DNA of 64,000 nucleotides, from assembly GCA_903921325.1 (NCBI GenBank), contig CAIXPL010000008.1, positions 62,001-126,000 on the forward strand, read 5' to 3'. The DNA is from an uncultured Pseudomonadota bacterium. Its GTDB lineage: Bacteria; Pseudomonadota; Gammaproteobacteria; Burkholderiales; SG8-39. Of the stretch, positions 53,179 to 61,847 are shown piece after piece. A program made the translations under genes and the position numbers. The notes under the pieces were generated by a model, which ran no database searches, had not been told where the DNA came from, and saw only the letters and a list, made by a program, of their open reading frames with translations. The first letter of the stretch is position 1. Every line of letters begins with the position of its first letter.

Positions 53179-54222
53179 CTAGGCCGAGAACAAGTCCCTA
53201 TTCTGCGCCTTCACTTGTGCCTCAGCGGAAGTAATCCGCTCTTGTCGAACCAAATCGAGCAAACTTTGATCCAGCGTCTGCATGCCGTGCTGCTGGCCCG
53301 ATTGCATGGTGGAAAACATCTGCGCAACCTTGTTCTCACGGATCAGGTTGCGAATCGCCGGGGTGGCAATCAGGATTTCATGAGCAGCCACCCGCGCGTT
53401 GCCCTCCCGGGTCTTGAGCAGTGCCTGCGAAATCACCGCGCGCAGGCTTTCCGATAACATGGACCGAACCATTTCCTTTTCCGCCGACGGGAACACATCG
53501 ACGATACGATCGATCGTCTTGGCGGCCGAGCTGGTGTGCAAGGTACCAAACACCATGTGCCCGGTTTCCGCCGCAGTCAAGGCGAGGCGTATGGTCTCCA
53601 GATCGCGCATTTCGCCGACCATGATGACATCGGGATCTTCACGCAGCGCCGAGCGCAAGGCATTGGCAAAGGACAGCGTATTGGGACCGACTTCGCGCTG
53701 ATTGACCAGGCACTTCTTGGTGTCATGCACAAATTCGATCGGATCCTCGACCGTGAGAATATGGCCGTAGGTGTTTTCATTGATATGGTTGATCATCGCG
53801 GCGAGCGATGTCGACTTGCCCGATCCGGTCGTTCCGGTGACCAGCACCAGACCGCGCGGATAGCTGGCAATGTCAGCAAAAATGGCTGGCGCATCGAGCT
53901 CGGTGAGCGAGAGCACGCGCGAAGGAATCGTCCGTAACACCGCGGCCGCGCCGCGCTGCTGCACAAAAACATTGACCCGGAACCGTGCAAGACCCGGGAT
54001 ACTGAACGAGAAGTCGCATTCCAGCGCCTCTTCATAACGCAGGCGCTGCGAGTCGCTCATGACGTCATAGACCATCGCATGGACTTCCTCATGCGTGAGG
54101 GGCGGCAGGTTGATACGCCGCACATCGCCGTGCACCCGGATCATGGGAGGCACGCCGGCGGACAGGAAAAGATCCGACGCCTTGGTCTTCACCACGAAGG
54201 TAAGCAGTTCCGCGATGTCCAT
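53179..54222 (-). CDS. pilT: Type IV pilus retraction ATPase PilT
   Basis: 347 residues. Walker A VTGTTGSGKST, Asp box ILTVEDPIEF, Walker B DPDVIMVGEMRD, His box AETGHMVFGTLHTS and the C-terminal AIRNLIRE-type AIRNLIRENKVAQM motif required for retraction. Divergent from yggS with only 31 bases between start codons, so promoters overlap the coding ends. Confidence 0.96.
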   Translation of the reverse strand: MDIAELLTFVVKTKASDLFLSAGVPPMIRVHGDVRRINLPPLTHEEVHAMVYDVMSDSQRLRYEEALECDFSFSIPGLARFRVNVFVQQRGAAAVLRTIPSRVLSLTELDAPAIFADIASYPRGLVLVTGTTGSGKSTSLAAMINHINENTYGHILTVEDPIEFVHDTKKCLVNQREVGPNTLSFANALRSALREDPDVIMVGEMRDLETIRLALTAAETGHMVFGTLHTSSAAKTIDRIVDVFPSAEKEMVRSMLSESLRAVISQALLKTREGNARVAAHEILIATPAIRNLIRENKVAQMFSTMQSGQQHGMQTLDQSLLDLVRQERITSAEAQVKAQNRDLFSA

Positions 54223-54227
54223 ATAAT
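54222..54227 (+). promoter_or_regulatory. Likely -10 element of the yggS-proC-yggT operon
   Basis: Perfect TATAAT, 26 bases before the yggS ATG and touching the pilT start codon on the other strand. No good -35 is present at 16-18 bases; it would lie within pilT codons. Confidence 0.45.
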
Positions 54228-54253
54228 CGTGTACTCAGAAGGATGGGGTCATT

Positions 54254-55000
54254 ATGTCCACAACCGAAAATCGGCTGCAAGCAGTAACGGGACGAATTGC
54301 ACGTGCTGCCGCAATGGCGGGGCGAAATGCCCAGGAAATCACATTGATCGCAGTGAGCAAGACCCAACCGGCAGATGCGGTCCGCGCGCTTGCGGCCGCT
54401 GGCATCCGGCAGTTCGGTGAGAACTACGTTCAGGAAGCGCTTGAAAAAATTCAGGCGCTCGACGAGCCCGACATCATATGGCATTTCATCGGACCCATTC
54501 AGAGCAATAAGACACGCGCCATTGCAACCCACTTTGACTGGGTCCACTCGGTGGATCGCCTGGCAATCGCCGAACGGCTGTCCAATCAACGGCCGGACGA
54601 TCGCCCCGCCTTGCAAATCTGCCTGCAAGTCAATATGAGCGGCGAGGCATCGAAATCGGGGTGCGAACCGACCAGCGCACCTGCCCTGGTCGCGGCAATC
54701 GCTCGCTTGCCACGGCTGCAACTGCGCGGTCTGATGACGGTCCCGGCGCCGCAAAGTGACCCGGCGCTGCAACGCGAACCGTTTGATCGCTTGCGCGAAC
54801 TGGCGCACGCCATCTCGAGGACAGGTACGATGCTCGATACGCTATCAATGGGAATGTCCGATGATCTTGAAGCAGCGATTGCGGCTGGCAGCACGATGAT
54901 CCGCATCGGAACAGCGCTTTTTGGCGCGCGAGTGCCTGCCGCCCACTCCCCGGGTGGGACAAGCAGCGGCCAGCCTGCGGCATCTTCCGGACAACAGTGA
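54254..55000 (+). CDS. yggS: YggS-family pyridoxal phosphate homeostasis protein
   Basis: 248 residues, alanine-racemase-like barrel. The PLP Lys lies in LIAVSKTQPADAVRAL, followed by FGENYVQEALEKI and WHFIGPIQSNKTR; LSMGMSDDLEAAIAAGSTMI binds the phosphate. It controls free PLP levels and has no known catalytic reaction. Its stop overlaps the proC start as TGATG. Confidence 0.96.
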   Translation: MSTTENRLQAVTGRIARAAAMAGRNAQEITLIAVSKTQPADAVRALAAAGIRQFGENYVQEALEKIQALDEPDIIWHFIGPIQSNKTRAIATHFDWVHSVDRLAIAERLSNQRPDDRPALQICLQVNMSGEASKSGCEPTSAPALVAAIARLPRLQLRGLMTVPAPQSDPALQREPFDRLRELAHAISRTGTMLDTLSMGMSDDLEAAIAAGSTMIRIGTALFGARVPAAHSPGGTSSGQPAASSGQQ

Positions 55001-55830
55001 TGAAGATTTCGTTTGTCGGTGGAGGCAATATGGCCGCGGCGCTGATCGGTGGCATGTTGCGCAGTGGCTTTTTGGCGACCCAGATCGTGGCCGTCGATCC
55101 CCTTGAAGAAGCACGGCGCCGCTTGAATAGTGCGCACGCCATTCAAACCGGCGCGGACGCCACCAGCCTCGTCCCGGGTAGCGATCTGATCGTTCTCGCG
55201 GTCAAGCCGCAGCATCTGGCCGACGTCGCGCGCGCGCTCGGCCCGCTGGTTGGCGCGGCTACAGTGCTGTCAATTGCTGCCGGCATCCGCATTGTGGATA
55301 TTGGCCGCTGGCTCACCACGAATGCCGCCGGACGGGTCTTCCCGCTGGTGCGCGCCATGCCCAATACGCCAGCCTTGATCGGGATGGGCATCACCGGGGC
55401 CTACGCCGGTGGCGAGGTTGGCGAGGGTGCGCGTGCGCTCGCCACCCAGGTGCTCGAGGCAGTCGGCAAGCTGGTCTGGGTGCAGCATGAACAATTGCTC
55501 GACCCGGTCACCGCGGTGTCAGGCAGCGGCCCGGCTTATGTTTTTTACTTTCTCGAGGCGATGCAGGCAGCCGGAGCACGACTGGGTCTGGACCCGGCCA
55601 CCGCCGGTGTACTCGCCCTGGAGACTTTCCGCGGCGCCGCGGAACTTGCCGCGCGCTCACCCGAGGATTTTGCCACCCTGCGCACCCGCGTCACGTCGCC
55701 CGGCGGCACAACCGAGCGAGCCTTGCAGACCATGATGCATGACGCCGTGCATGAGGCCATCGGACGCGCATTGGACAGTGCCAGTGCGCGCGCCGCCGAG
55801 ATGGCCGATCAAATGGGACGGGACGCCTGA
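55000..55830 (+). CDS. proC: Pyrroline-5-carboxylate reductase
   Basis: 276 residues; reduces P5C to proline with NAD(P)H. FVGGGNMAAALIGGML is the nucleotide fold, VSGSGPAYVFYFLEAM and RTRVTSPGGTTERALQTM the active-site and signature regions. ATG 55000 shares a base with the yggS stop, and the stop shares a base with the yggT start. Confidence 0.97.
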   Translation: MKISFVGGGNMAAALIGGMLRSGFLATQIVAVDPLEEARRRLNSAHAIQTGADATSLVPGSDLIVLAVKPQHLADVARALGPLVGAATVLSIAAGIRIVDIGRWLTTNAAGRVFPLVRAMPNTPALIGMGITGAYAGGEVGEGARALATQVLEAVGKLVWVQHEQLLDPVTAVSGSGPAYVFYFLEAMQAAGARLGLDPATAGVLALETFRGAAELAARSPEDFATLRTRVTSPGGTTERALQTMMHDAVHEAIGRALDSASARAAEMADQMGRDA

Positions 55831-56402
55831 TGCCAGTTCTCGATCAGATTGGTGCCTTGTTGATCGATGCGATCTGCGGCGTGCTCGTGTATGCCGTCCT
55901 GCTGCGCTTTGTCATGCAGATGCGGCACGCGTCGTTCTACAACCCGCTCGGTCATTTTGTGCTGACGCTCACCGAGTGGGCAGTGCGTCCCCTGCGTCGC
56001 GTCATTCCGGTCACGCGGGGTGTCGACTGGGCGACACTGCTGCTCGGGTTCCTGATCGAGCTTGTCATCGTGCTGGCGCGGTCTTATCTGCTCGCACCGG
56101 CGGGCGCGCTGCGACTGTCGCCGGCACTCTGGTGCTGCCTTGCGTTGACTGAACTGGTGCGCACCGCTGGCGGACTGCTTATTTTCCTCGCCATCGCTGA
56201 TTTTCTGGTGTCCTGGGTGAATCCGAACGCCCCGCTCGCGAACGTCATCGCGCGTCTGATCCGACCCATCTACCTGCCGCTGCGGCGGTATCTGCCGGCC
56301 CCGGGCGGCATCGATCTTGCGCCATGGGCTCTGGTGTTACTCATCAACGTCGGTTTCATTCTGTTGAACGCGATCGAACGCGTGCTACGGTCAACACTGT
56401 AA
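55830..56402 (+). CDS. yggT: YggT-family membrane protein
   Basis: 190 residues with two YGGT repeats: about residues 5-60 (LIDAICGVLVYAVLLRFVMQ, then NPLGHFVLTLTEWAVRPLRR) and about 105-160 (LIFLAIADFLVSWVNPNAPL, then RLIRPIYLPLRRYLP). Four or more membrane helices. The function is not settled; the operon with yggS and proC is common in Proteobacteria. Downstream 73 bp hold no clear terminator. Confidence 0.94.
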   Translation: MPVLDQIGALLIDAICGVLVYAVLLRFVMQMRHASFYNPLGHFVLTLTEWAVRPLRRVIPVTRGVDWATLLLGFLIELVIVLARSYLLAPAGALRLSPALWCCLALTELVRTAGGLLIFLAIADFLVSWVNPNAPLANVIARLIRPIYLPLRRYLPAPGGIDLAPWALVLLINVGFILLNAIERVLRSTL

Positions 56403-56475
56403 GCACAGGCAGGCAAAGCGCGCAGACCTGCCCTGGTCAAGCGAGCCGTCAAGACCTGACCGGGCGCCGCACTGG

Positions 56476-57753
56476 TCACGCGCGATAGGCAAGGGCACCG
56501 GCTACCACGGTGGCACGAATCCGGCCCTGGAGGGTTTGTCCCAGCAGGGGCGTGTTCTTGCCCTGGCTGCGCAGCCATTCGGCGGTGACCACGAATTCAG
56601 CCGCAGGATCGAACACGCACAGATCCGCCCGTTCGCCGATAGCCATGCGGCCAAGGCGCGGATCGAGCACGCGCGCCGGGCCAGCCGTCACGCGCTCGAT
56701 GACCTGCGCAAGGGGCAGATTGGATTCGCGCCCCCAGCGCAGCGTCAGCGCGAGGAGCAACTCGACACCGCTAGCACCCGGCACGGCTTCGCCAAACGGC
56801 ATCTGCTTTTCATCGGCATCAAGCGGGCGATGATCCGAACAAATGGCATCGATGACCCCACTCGCCACCCCTTCACGCAAGGCCGCACGATCGTGCGATG
56901 TGCGCAATGGCGGCACCAGGTGCATCATCGGATCAAAATAACCGATATCGGCTTCGCACAGATGCAAGTGAAGCGCACTCACATCAGCGGTGATCGGAAG
57001 GCCTTCGGCCTTGGCTGCGTGCACCATTGCAACTGCTTCCGCGGTCGACAGGCGGCACAGGTGGACCTGCGCCCCGGTGATGCGTACCAAGCGCAAGATG
57101 CGATCGAGTGCGATGGTCTCGGCCACAGCAGGGATGCCGGGCAGACCAAGCCGGGTGGCGATATTGCCCTCGTGGGCCACGCCGTTGCGCGCGAGGTAAG
57201 CATCCTGCGCGCGCAGCCAGATGCGATAGCCAAACGTCGCCGCGTATTGCAGGGCGCGGTACAACACCTGGGTGTCATTGATCGGCGCATCGGCTTGCGA
57301 GAAGGCAACGCAACCGGCATCGCTCAGCTCAGCCATCTCCGTGAGCCGCTCACCACCCAGTTTCGCGGTGAGTGCACCCAGGGGATAGACCTGTGCCAGA
57401 TTCGATTGCCGGGCGCGGTACTTGAGCATCTCGACCAGGCCGGGTTCATCGAGCGGCGGGTCGGTGTCCGGTGGGCAGGCGATCGCAGTCACCCCACCGG
57501 CGACCGCGGCCAGCAACTCGGTACGCAGCGTGCCCTTGTGTTCATAGCCGGGTTCGCGCAAGCGTACCGCCAGATCCACCAGACCCGGCACAATCACGCA
57601 CCCGGCAGCCTCGATCGTCTGATCGGCGTGATAGCCCGCTGGCGCCGTGCCCAGGGCAAGAATCTGCCCTGACTCAATGAAGACGTCGGCCATCTGCTCA
57701 GCGCCAGTCAACGGATCGAGCACCCGGCCACCACGGATCGCGAGCCGGCTCAT
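56476..57753 (-). CDS. pyrX: Non-catalytic dihydroorotase-like subunit (PyrC'/PyrX)
   Basis: 425 residues of the dihydroorotase fold. Active enzymes have DxHxHLREPG after VPGLVD; here the segment reads [12 protein letters not shown], so both metal-binding histidines are lost. Later features such as [12 protein letters not shown] remain. Together with the pyrB overlap (4 bases), this matches the pseudo-dihydroorotase that supports PyrB assembly in Pseudomonas-type aspartate transcarbamoylase. A true dihydroorotase must be encoded elsewhere. Confidence 0.9.
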   Translation of the reverse strand: MSRLAIRGGRVLDPLTGAEQMADVFIESGQILALGTAPAGYHADQTIEAAGCVIVPGLVDLAVRLREPGYEHKGTLRTELLAAVAGGVTAIACPPDTDPPLDEPGLVEMLKYRARQSNLAQVYPLGALTAKLGGERLTEMAELSDAGCVAFSQADAPINDTQVLYRALQYAATFGYRIWLRAQDAYLARNGVAHEGNIATRLGLPGIPAVAETIALDRILRLVRITGAQVHLCRLSTAEAVAMVHAAKAEGLPITADVSALHLHLCEADIGYFDPMMHLVPPLRTSHDRAALREGVASGVIDAICSDHRPLDADEKQMPFGEAVPGASGVELLLALTLRWGRESNLPLAQVIERVTAGPARVLDPRLGRMAIGERADLCVFDPAAEFVVTAEWLRSQGKNTPLLGQTLQGRIRATVVAGALAYRA

Positions 57754-58706
57754 ACGCCGCCCGCCAGGATCGCCATCACGGCCATGCGCACCGCGATTCC
57801 GAAGGTGACCTGCGGCAGTATCACCGCATGACCGCCGTCGGCCACCGGCGAATCGATTTCGACGCCGCGATTCATCGGTCCGGGATGCATCACGATGGCA
57901 TCAGGGCGGGCCAGCGCCAGCCGCTCATCGGTCAGTCCGTAGGTTTTGAAAAATTCCTGCGCCGAGGGCAATAGCGGGCCGCGCATGCGCTCGTTCTGCA
58001 GCCGCAACATGACAATGACGTCCACATCGCGCAATCCCTGGGCGATGTCATTGAACACCGTCACCCCCAGTTGCTCGACGCCCGCCGGCAACAAGGTCTG
58101 TGGTGCAATCACCCGGATGTCGGGTGTTCCCATTGTACGCAGCACGCCGATCAGAGAACGGGCGACGCGCGAGTGCAGGACGTCGCCTACGATCGCCACC
58201 GCAAGGTGACTGAAATCATGCTTGTAATGGCGGATCGTGTAGGCATCGAGCAGGCCCTGCGTCGGATGGGCATGCCGCCCGTCACCGGCATTCACGACGT
58301 GGATATGCGACTGCACATGCCGCGCGATCAGATGCGGTGCCCCCGACTGGGCGTGGCGCACCACGAACATGTCGGCATTCATCGCCGCCAGATTGTCGAT
58401 GGTGTCGAGCAGGCTCTCACCCTTGGCAGTCGAGGAAGTATCGACATTGAGATTGATGACATCGGCCGACAGGCGTTTGGCGGCAATCTCGAAGGTGGTG
58501 CGGGTACGGGTTGAGTTCTCAAAAAACAGATTGAACACCGACTTGCCGCGCAGCAAGGGCACTTTCTTCACTTCGCGCTCGCTGATGCCAACAAACGACG
58601 ACGCCGTATCGAGAATATGCAGAACGATGTCGCGCGGCAGACCATCGATGCTGAGCAGATGCTGCAGTCCGCCGCGTTTGTTGAGTTGCGGATTGGCTTG
58701 CATCAC
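57750..58706 (-). CDS. pyrB: Aspartate carbamoyltransferase catalytic subunit
   Basis: 318 residues; joins carbamoyl phosphate and aspartate in pyrimidine synthesis. The carbamoyl-phosphate loop [12 protein letters not shown] and the [12 protein letters not shown] segment are diagnostic, as is [12 protein letters not shown]. Overlaps pyrR and pyrX by 4 bases each. No pyrI is present, consistent with the PyrB-PyrC' complex. Confidence 0.97.
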   Translation of the reverse strand: MMQANPQLNKRGGLQHLLSIDGLPRDIVLHILDTASSFVGISEREVKKVPLLRGKSVFNLFFENSTRTRTTFEIAAKRLSADVINLNVDTSSTAKGESLLDTIDNLAAMNADMFVVRHAQSGAPHLIARHVQSHIHVVNAGDGRHAHPTQGLLDAYTIRHYKHDFSHLAVAIVGDVLHSRVARSLIGVLRTMGTPDIRVIAPQTLLPAGVEQLGVTVFNDIAQGLRDVDVIVMLRLQNERMRGPLLPSAQEFFKTYGLTDERLALARPDAIVMHPGPMNRGVEIDSPVADGGHAVILPQVTFGIAVRMAVMAILAGGV

Positions 58707-59245
58707 GGTGCCCCTGCGGGCTGCGAATTGCCCACATCAATGCGCGCTTGCAAGGCAAACTCGAATCGCCCCTGTGCATCACGGTGCAGTTCGAGCGATT
58801 GCCCCAGTGGCACCTGAATGACGGCACCCGCAAATTGCGCGGCGATCGGTAACTGGCGCTCATCTCGATCGGCCAGCACCACCAGCTGCACACTGCGTGG
58901 TCTGCCGTAATCGAACAGTTCATTGAGCGCGGCGCGCGTGGTACGTCCGGTGTAGAGCACATCATCGACCAGCAGCAAATCACGGCCGTTGACATCGAAT
59001 GGAATGTGACTGGGCTTCACGCTCGCCTTGAGACCTGAGCTGGAATAGTCATCGCGATAAAACGAGATGTCGATCAACCCGAGCGGCGCGCTGATCGCCA
59101 GGCGCTTGTGCAAGCGTTCGGCAAGCCAGGCGCCACCGGTCACGATGCCAACCATAGCGGTATTGGCATGCACCCGCGGGCGCAATTGTTCGACCAGCTG
59201 GTCGACCAGTTGTTCAGCGTCCGGCAACACAGGCAGCGTGGGCAT
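58703..59245 (-). CDS. pyrR: PyrR-type uracil phosphoribosyltransferase/regulator
   Basis: 180 residues of the type I PRTase fold. The PRPP motif is [18 protein letters not shown] and the hood region contains [11 protein letters not shown]. In Gram-positive bacteria PyrR binds pyr mRNA; in this group it may act only as an enzyme or regulator of uncertain type. It overlaps ruvX by 32 bases and pyrB by 4. A C-terminal tail ends GNSQPAGAP. Confidence 0.92.
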   Translation of the reverse strand: MPTLPVLPDAEQLVDQLVEQLRPRVHANTAMVGIVTGGAWLAERLHKRLAISAPLGLIDISFYRDDYSSSGLKASVKPSHIPFDVNGRDLLLVDDVLYTGRTTRAALNELFDYGRPRSVQLVVLADRDERQLPIAAQFAGAVIQVPLGQSLELHRDAQGRFEFALQARIDVGNSQPAGAP

Positions 59246-59651
59246 CGAGCCAGTCCTGGAGAATATGCTGGGCGGCCAGCGGATGAGTCAGGTGTTTGTC
59301 ACTGCGCCCGCCGCGCCCCGCTGCTCGCAGAGTCTGGCTGGCGGCGTTTGAGCTGAGGCGTTCGTCAATATAGTGAACCGGTGCGCCGAAGTGTTCAATC
59401 AGTGCTGCGCCAAAGGCGCGCACCGCACTCGCCAGCGGATGTTCGGCACCGTCGTCGCGCACCGGCAGTCCAACCACGAACTGGCTGGGTTGCCAGTCAC
59501 GGACCAGGACGCCAATCGCGTTCATTCGCGTTTGCGCATCGCGAGCGTCAATCGCCGTGAGCGGGTGCGCCAGGGCTGACTCGCATTCTCCGATTGCCAC
59601 GCCGGTCCAGCGTTCACCGAAGTCAAATCCCATGACCGTCGATTCAAGCAT
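59214..59651 (-). CDS. ruvX: Holliday junction resolvase-like RuvX (YqgF)
   Basis: 145 residues, RNase H-like fold. [18 protein letters not shown] holds the first catalytic Asp; [20 protein letters not shown] and [13 protein letters not shown] the others. ATG 59651 is chosen, 8 bases inside the algH end; ATG 59633 would lose 6 residues. Also implicated in pre-16S rRNA 5' processing. Confidence 0.94.
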   Translation of the reverse strand: MLESTVMGFDFGERWTGVAIGECESALAHPLTAIDARDAQTRMNAIGVLVRDWQPSQFVVGLPVRDDGAEHPLASAVRAFGAALIEHFGAPVHYIDERLSSNAASQTLRAAGRGGRSDKHLTHPLAAQHILQDWLDAHAACVAGR

Positions 59652-60204
59652 GACCCGCCACACCCTGCAGGCGCGCAAAGTCAACGCCAAGCGCACTCAT
59701 GGCAGCCGCCAGGCGCTGCTCGGCCGGCGTATCGAACAAAATCTGATCACTCGCCTGGACGGTAAGCCAGGCATTCTGACCAATCTCGTGCTCCAGTTGC
59801 CCGGCAGACCAACCAGCATAGCCCAGCGACACCAGAACCTGATCGGGTCCACTGCCAGAACCCAGCGCCTCCAGAATGTCCCGCGAGGTGGTGAGGCCCA
59901 CGCGCTGCGCCACCGCCAGGCTGGATTTCCACGATCCGCAGGGGCGATGCAATACAAAGCCGCGGTCTGGCTGCACCGGACCGCCGTGATAGACCGGCTG
60001 TTGAGCAAGGCCGGGCACCGAACAGGCAATCTCGACCTGGTCGAGCAAGCCTGCCAAAGTCATCTCGCTTGGCCGGTTGATGACAATGCCCAACGCCCCG
60101 CGTTCGTTGTGCTCGCAGACATAGGTGAGCGTGCGGGAAAAATTGGGATCCTCCATGCTCGGCATGGAAATCAGGAAATGATCAGTAAAATCAACGGTAG
60201 GCAC
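59644..60204 (-). CDS. algH: YqgE/AlgH family protein
   Basis: 186 residues from GTG 60204, the family's usual length. [20 protein letters not shown], then [18 protein letters not shown] and [16 protein letters not shown], are diagnostic. A longer frame to 60309 gives an Arg/Ala-rich N-terminus not seen in the family. First gene of algH-ruvX-pyrR-pyrB-pyrX. Biochemical role unsettled. Confidence 0.92.
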   Translation of the reverse strand: MPTVDFTDHFLISMPSMEDPNFSRTLTYVCEHNERGALGIVINRPSEMTLAGLLDQVEIACSVPGLAQQPVYHGGPVQPDRGFVLHRPCGSWKSSLAVAQRVGLTTSRDILEALGSGSGPDQVLVSLGYAGWSAGQLEHEIGQNAWLTVQASDQILFDTPAEQRLAAAMSALGVDFARLQGVAGHA

Positions 60205-60380
60205 GGGCGGGATTGTACACGTCGCGCCGCGTCGCAGACCCGCGGCCCGGACCGGGGCGCCGCCGGGTACGACATCACCCGCTGCGGTGGTCCGGACGCC
60301 CCTGTGCATGACCCTCTACCCGATCGGGGCACGCGGCGAGCCTCGACAGCCAATGCAACCGATCATGCTAGGGTGACAGC

Positions 60381-61847
60381 ATGTCCTCAGCCTTAGTCTG
60401 GTTTCGCCGCGACCTGCGCGCCGACGATCACACCGCCCTGCATCACGCCATGACTGAGCACGAGCAGGTGTGGTGCGTCTTTGTCATCGATCCGGCGGAC
60501 CCCGCGCGACCGGTCGCATCGGGCGCGGTCGACTTCGTACGCGCTGCGCTGATTGCGCTTGATCGGCGCCTTGCACGCGATGGGGGCGGTTTGATTCTCT
60601 GTCAGGGCACGACCTGCGAGGTGCTTGCTCGCCTGGCGCAGCGCTTGCAGGTGCAACAGGTGGTTGCCAATCGGGATTACGGTCCTGCTGCGCAAGCGCT
60701 GGAGAATGCGGTGGCGCGCACACTTGCCACAGTCGGCGTGCGATGGTGCAGTTACAAGGATCAGGTCATCTTTGAGCATACCGAGATCAGCACCCAGGCT
60801 GGCACTCCGTTCAGTGTGTTCACACCCTACAAGAATGCCTGGCTGCGGCGCCTCGACGAGCATGCCGTACACGCCTTGCGGTTGGCCGACTGCACGACAC
60901 GGCGCGATCGGCTGGCCCCCCCCCCGCACGACCTGCAGCACGCCAGCATTCTGGTTGAAAACCACCCGGCGGGCGAGGTCCTCGCGCTGGGCCGCGGCGC
61001 AGGCAGTGCTCTGCCGCAAGACTCTGCTGCCGCCGGTACGTCGGCTGGCACGGCGGCAGCCCTCACTCGCCTCGACGACTTTCTGCAGCGCATCGACCGC
61101 TACCGCGAACTGCGCGACTTTCCGGCACTCGCCGGCACCTCGGGCCTATCGACCGATCTGCGCTATGGCACCGTGTCGATACGGCACCTGGTCCGTGCGG
61201 CCTGCGCGCGCCGCAGTGCTGGCGCGGAGACCTGGCTCGCCGAGTTGATCTGGCGCGAGTTCTTTTTCATGATCCTGGCCGAACACCCGCGGGTGGTTGA
61301 GGGCGCGTTTCACCGTCAATACGACCGCCTCTCGTTTGTCAATGATCCGCTGCACTGGAGCGCATGGTGCGCGGGTGCAACCGGTTATCCGATCGTTGAT
61401 GCGGCCATGCGGCAGATAAACAGCACGGGTTTCATGCACAACCGCCTGCGCATGATCGTTGCCTCGTTTTTGGTAAAGGATCTGGGGATCGACTGGCGCA
61501 CGGGAGCGCGGTATTTCGCCACTCACCTGACTGACTACGATCTGGCCGCCAATAACGGCGGCTGGCAATGGGCGGCATCGACCGGGTGCGACGCGCAACC
61601 TTATTTCCGCATTTTCAATCCCGTACGGCAATCACTCAAATTCGATCCCAATGGGCAGTTCATCCGTCGCTTTCTACCCGAGCTCGCTGCAGTCCCCGAT
61701 CAATGGATCCATGCGCCCTGGCTGATGCCAGCGGCAGACCAGGCGGCCTCCAAATGCGTGATCGGACGCGACTATCCGGCACCGATCATCGATCATGCGG
61801 AAGCACGCCTGCAGACCCTCGCCCGCTTTGCCGCAGCACGCGCTTAA
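60381..61847 (+). CDS. phrB: Deoxyribodipyrimidine photolyase
   Basis: 488 residues of class I CPD photolyase/cryptochrome. N-terminal Rossmann-like domain starts ALVWFRRDLRADDHTAL; the C-terminal FAD domain has LIWREFFFMILAEHPRV, TGYPIVDAAMRQINSTGFMH, NRLRMIVASFLVKDLGIDWR and the near-invariant NNGGWQWAASTGCDAQPYFR. Repairs UV-induced pyrimidine dimers using blue light. A run of ten C bases at 60916-60925 falls in a variable linker between the two domains. Its stop overlaps the stop of the convergent kinase gene. Confidence 0.94.
   Translation: MSSALVWFRRDLRADDHTALHHAMTEHEQVWCVFVIDPADPARPVASGAVDFVRAALIALDRRLARDGGGLILCQGTTCEVLARLAQRLQVQQVVANRDYGPAAQALENAVARTLATVGVRWCSYKDQVIFEHTEISTQAGTPFSVFTPYKNAWLRRLDEHAVHALRLADCTTRRDRLAPPPHDLQHASILVENHPAGEVLALGRGAGSALPQDSAAAGTSAGTAAALTRLDDFLQRIDRYRELRDFPALAGTSGLSTDLRYGTVSIRHLVRAACARRSAGAETWLAELIWREFFFMILAEHPRVVEGAFHRQYDRLSFVNDPLHWSAWCAGATGYPIVDAAMRQINSTGFMHNRLRMIVASFLVKDLGIDWRTGARYFATHLTDYDLAANNGGWQWAASTGCDAQPYFRIFNPVRQSLKFDPNGQFIRRFLPELAAVPDQWIHAPWLMPAADQAASKCVIGRDYPAPIIDHAEARLQTLARFAAARA

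Noticed and set aside
56403-56475. GGCAGG/CCTGCC hairpin between yggT and pyrX as terminator
   Set aside because: The loop is long and there is no T run, so it is not convincing.
56536-57672. 378-codon plus-strand open frame inside pyrX
   Set aside because: Antisense to a well-recognised dihydroorotase-like gene; its sequence is His/Arg-rich and has no family motif.
59557-60396. 279-codon plus-strand open frame over ruvX and algH
   Set aside because: Antisense to two conserved genes in a conserved operon; composition is not protein-like.
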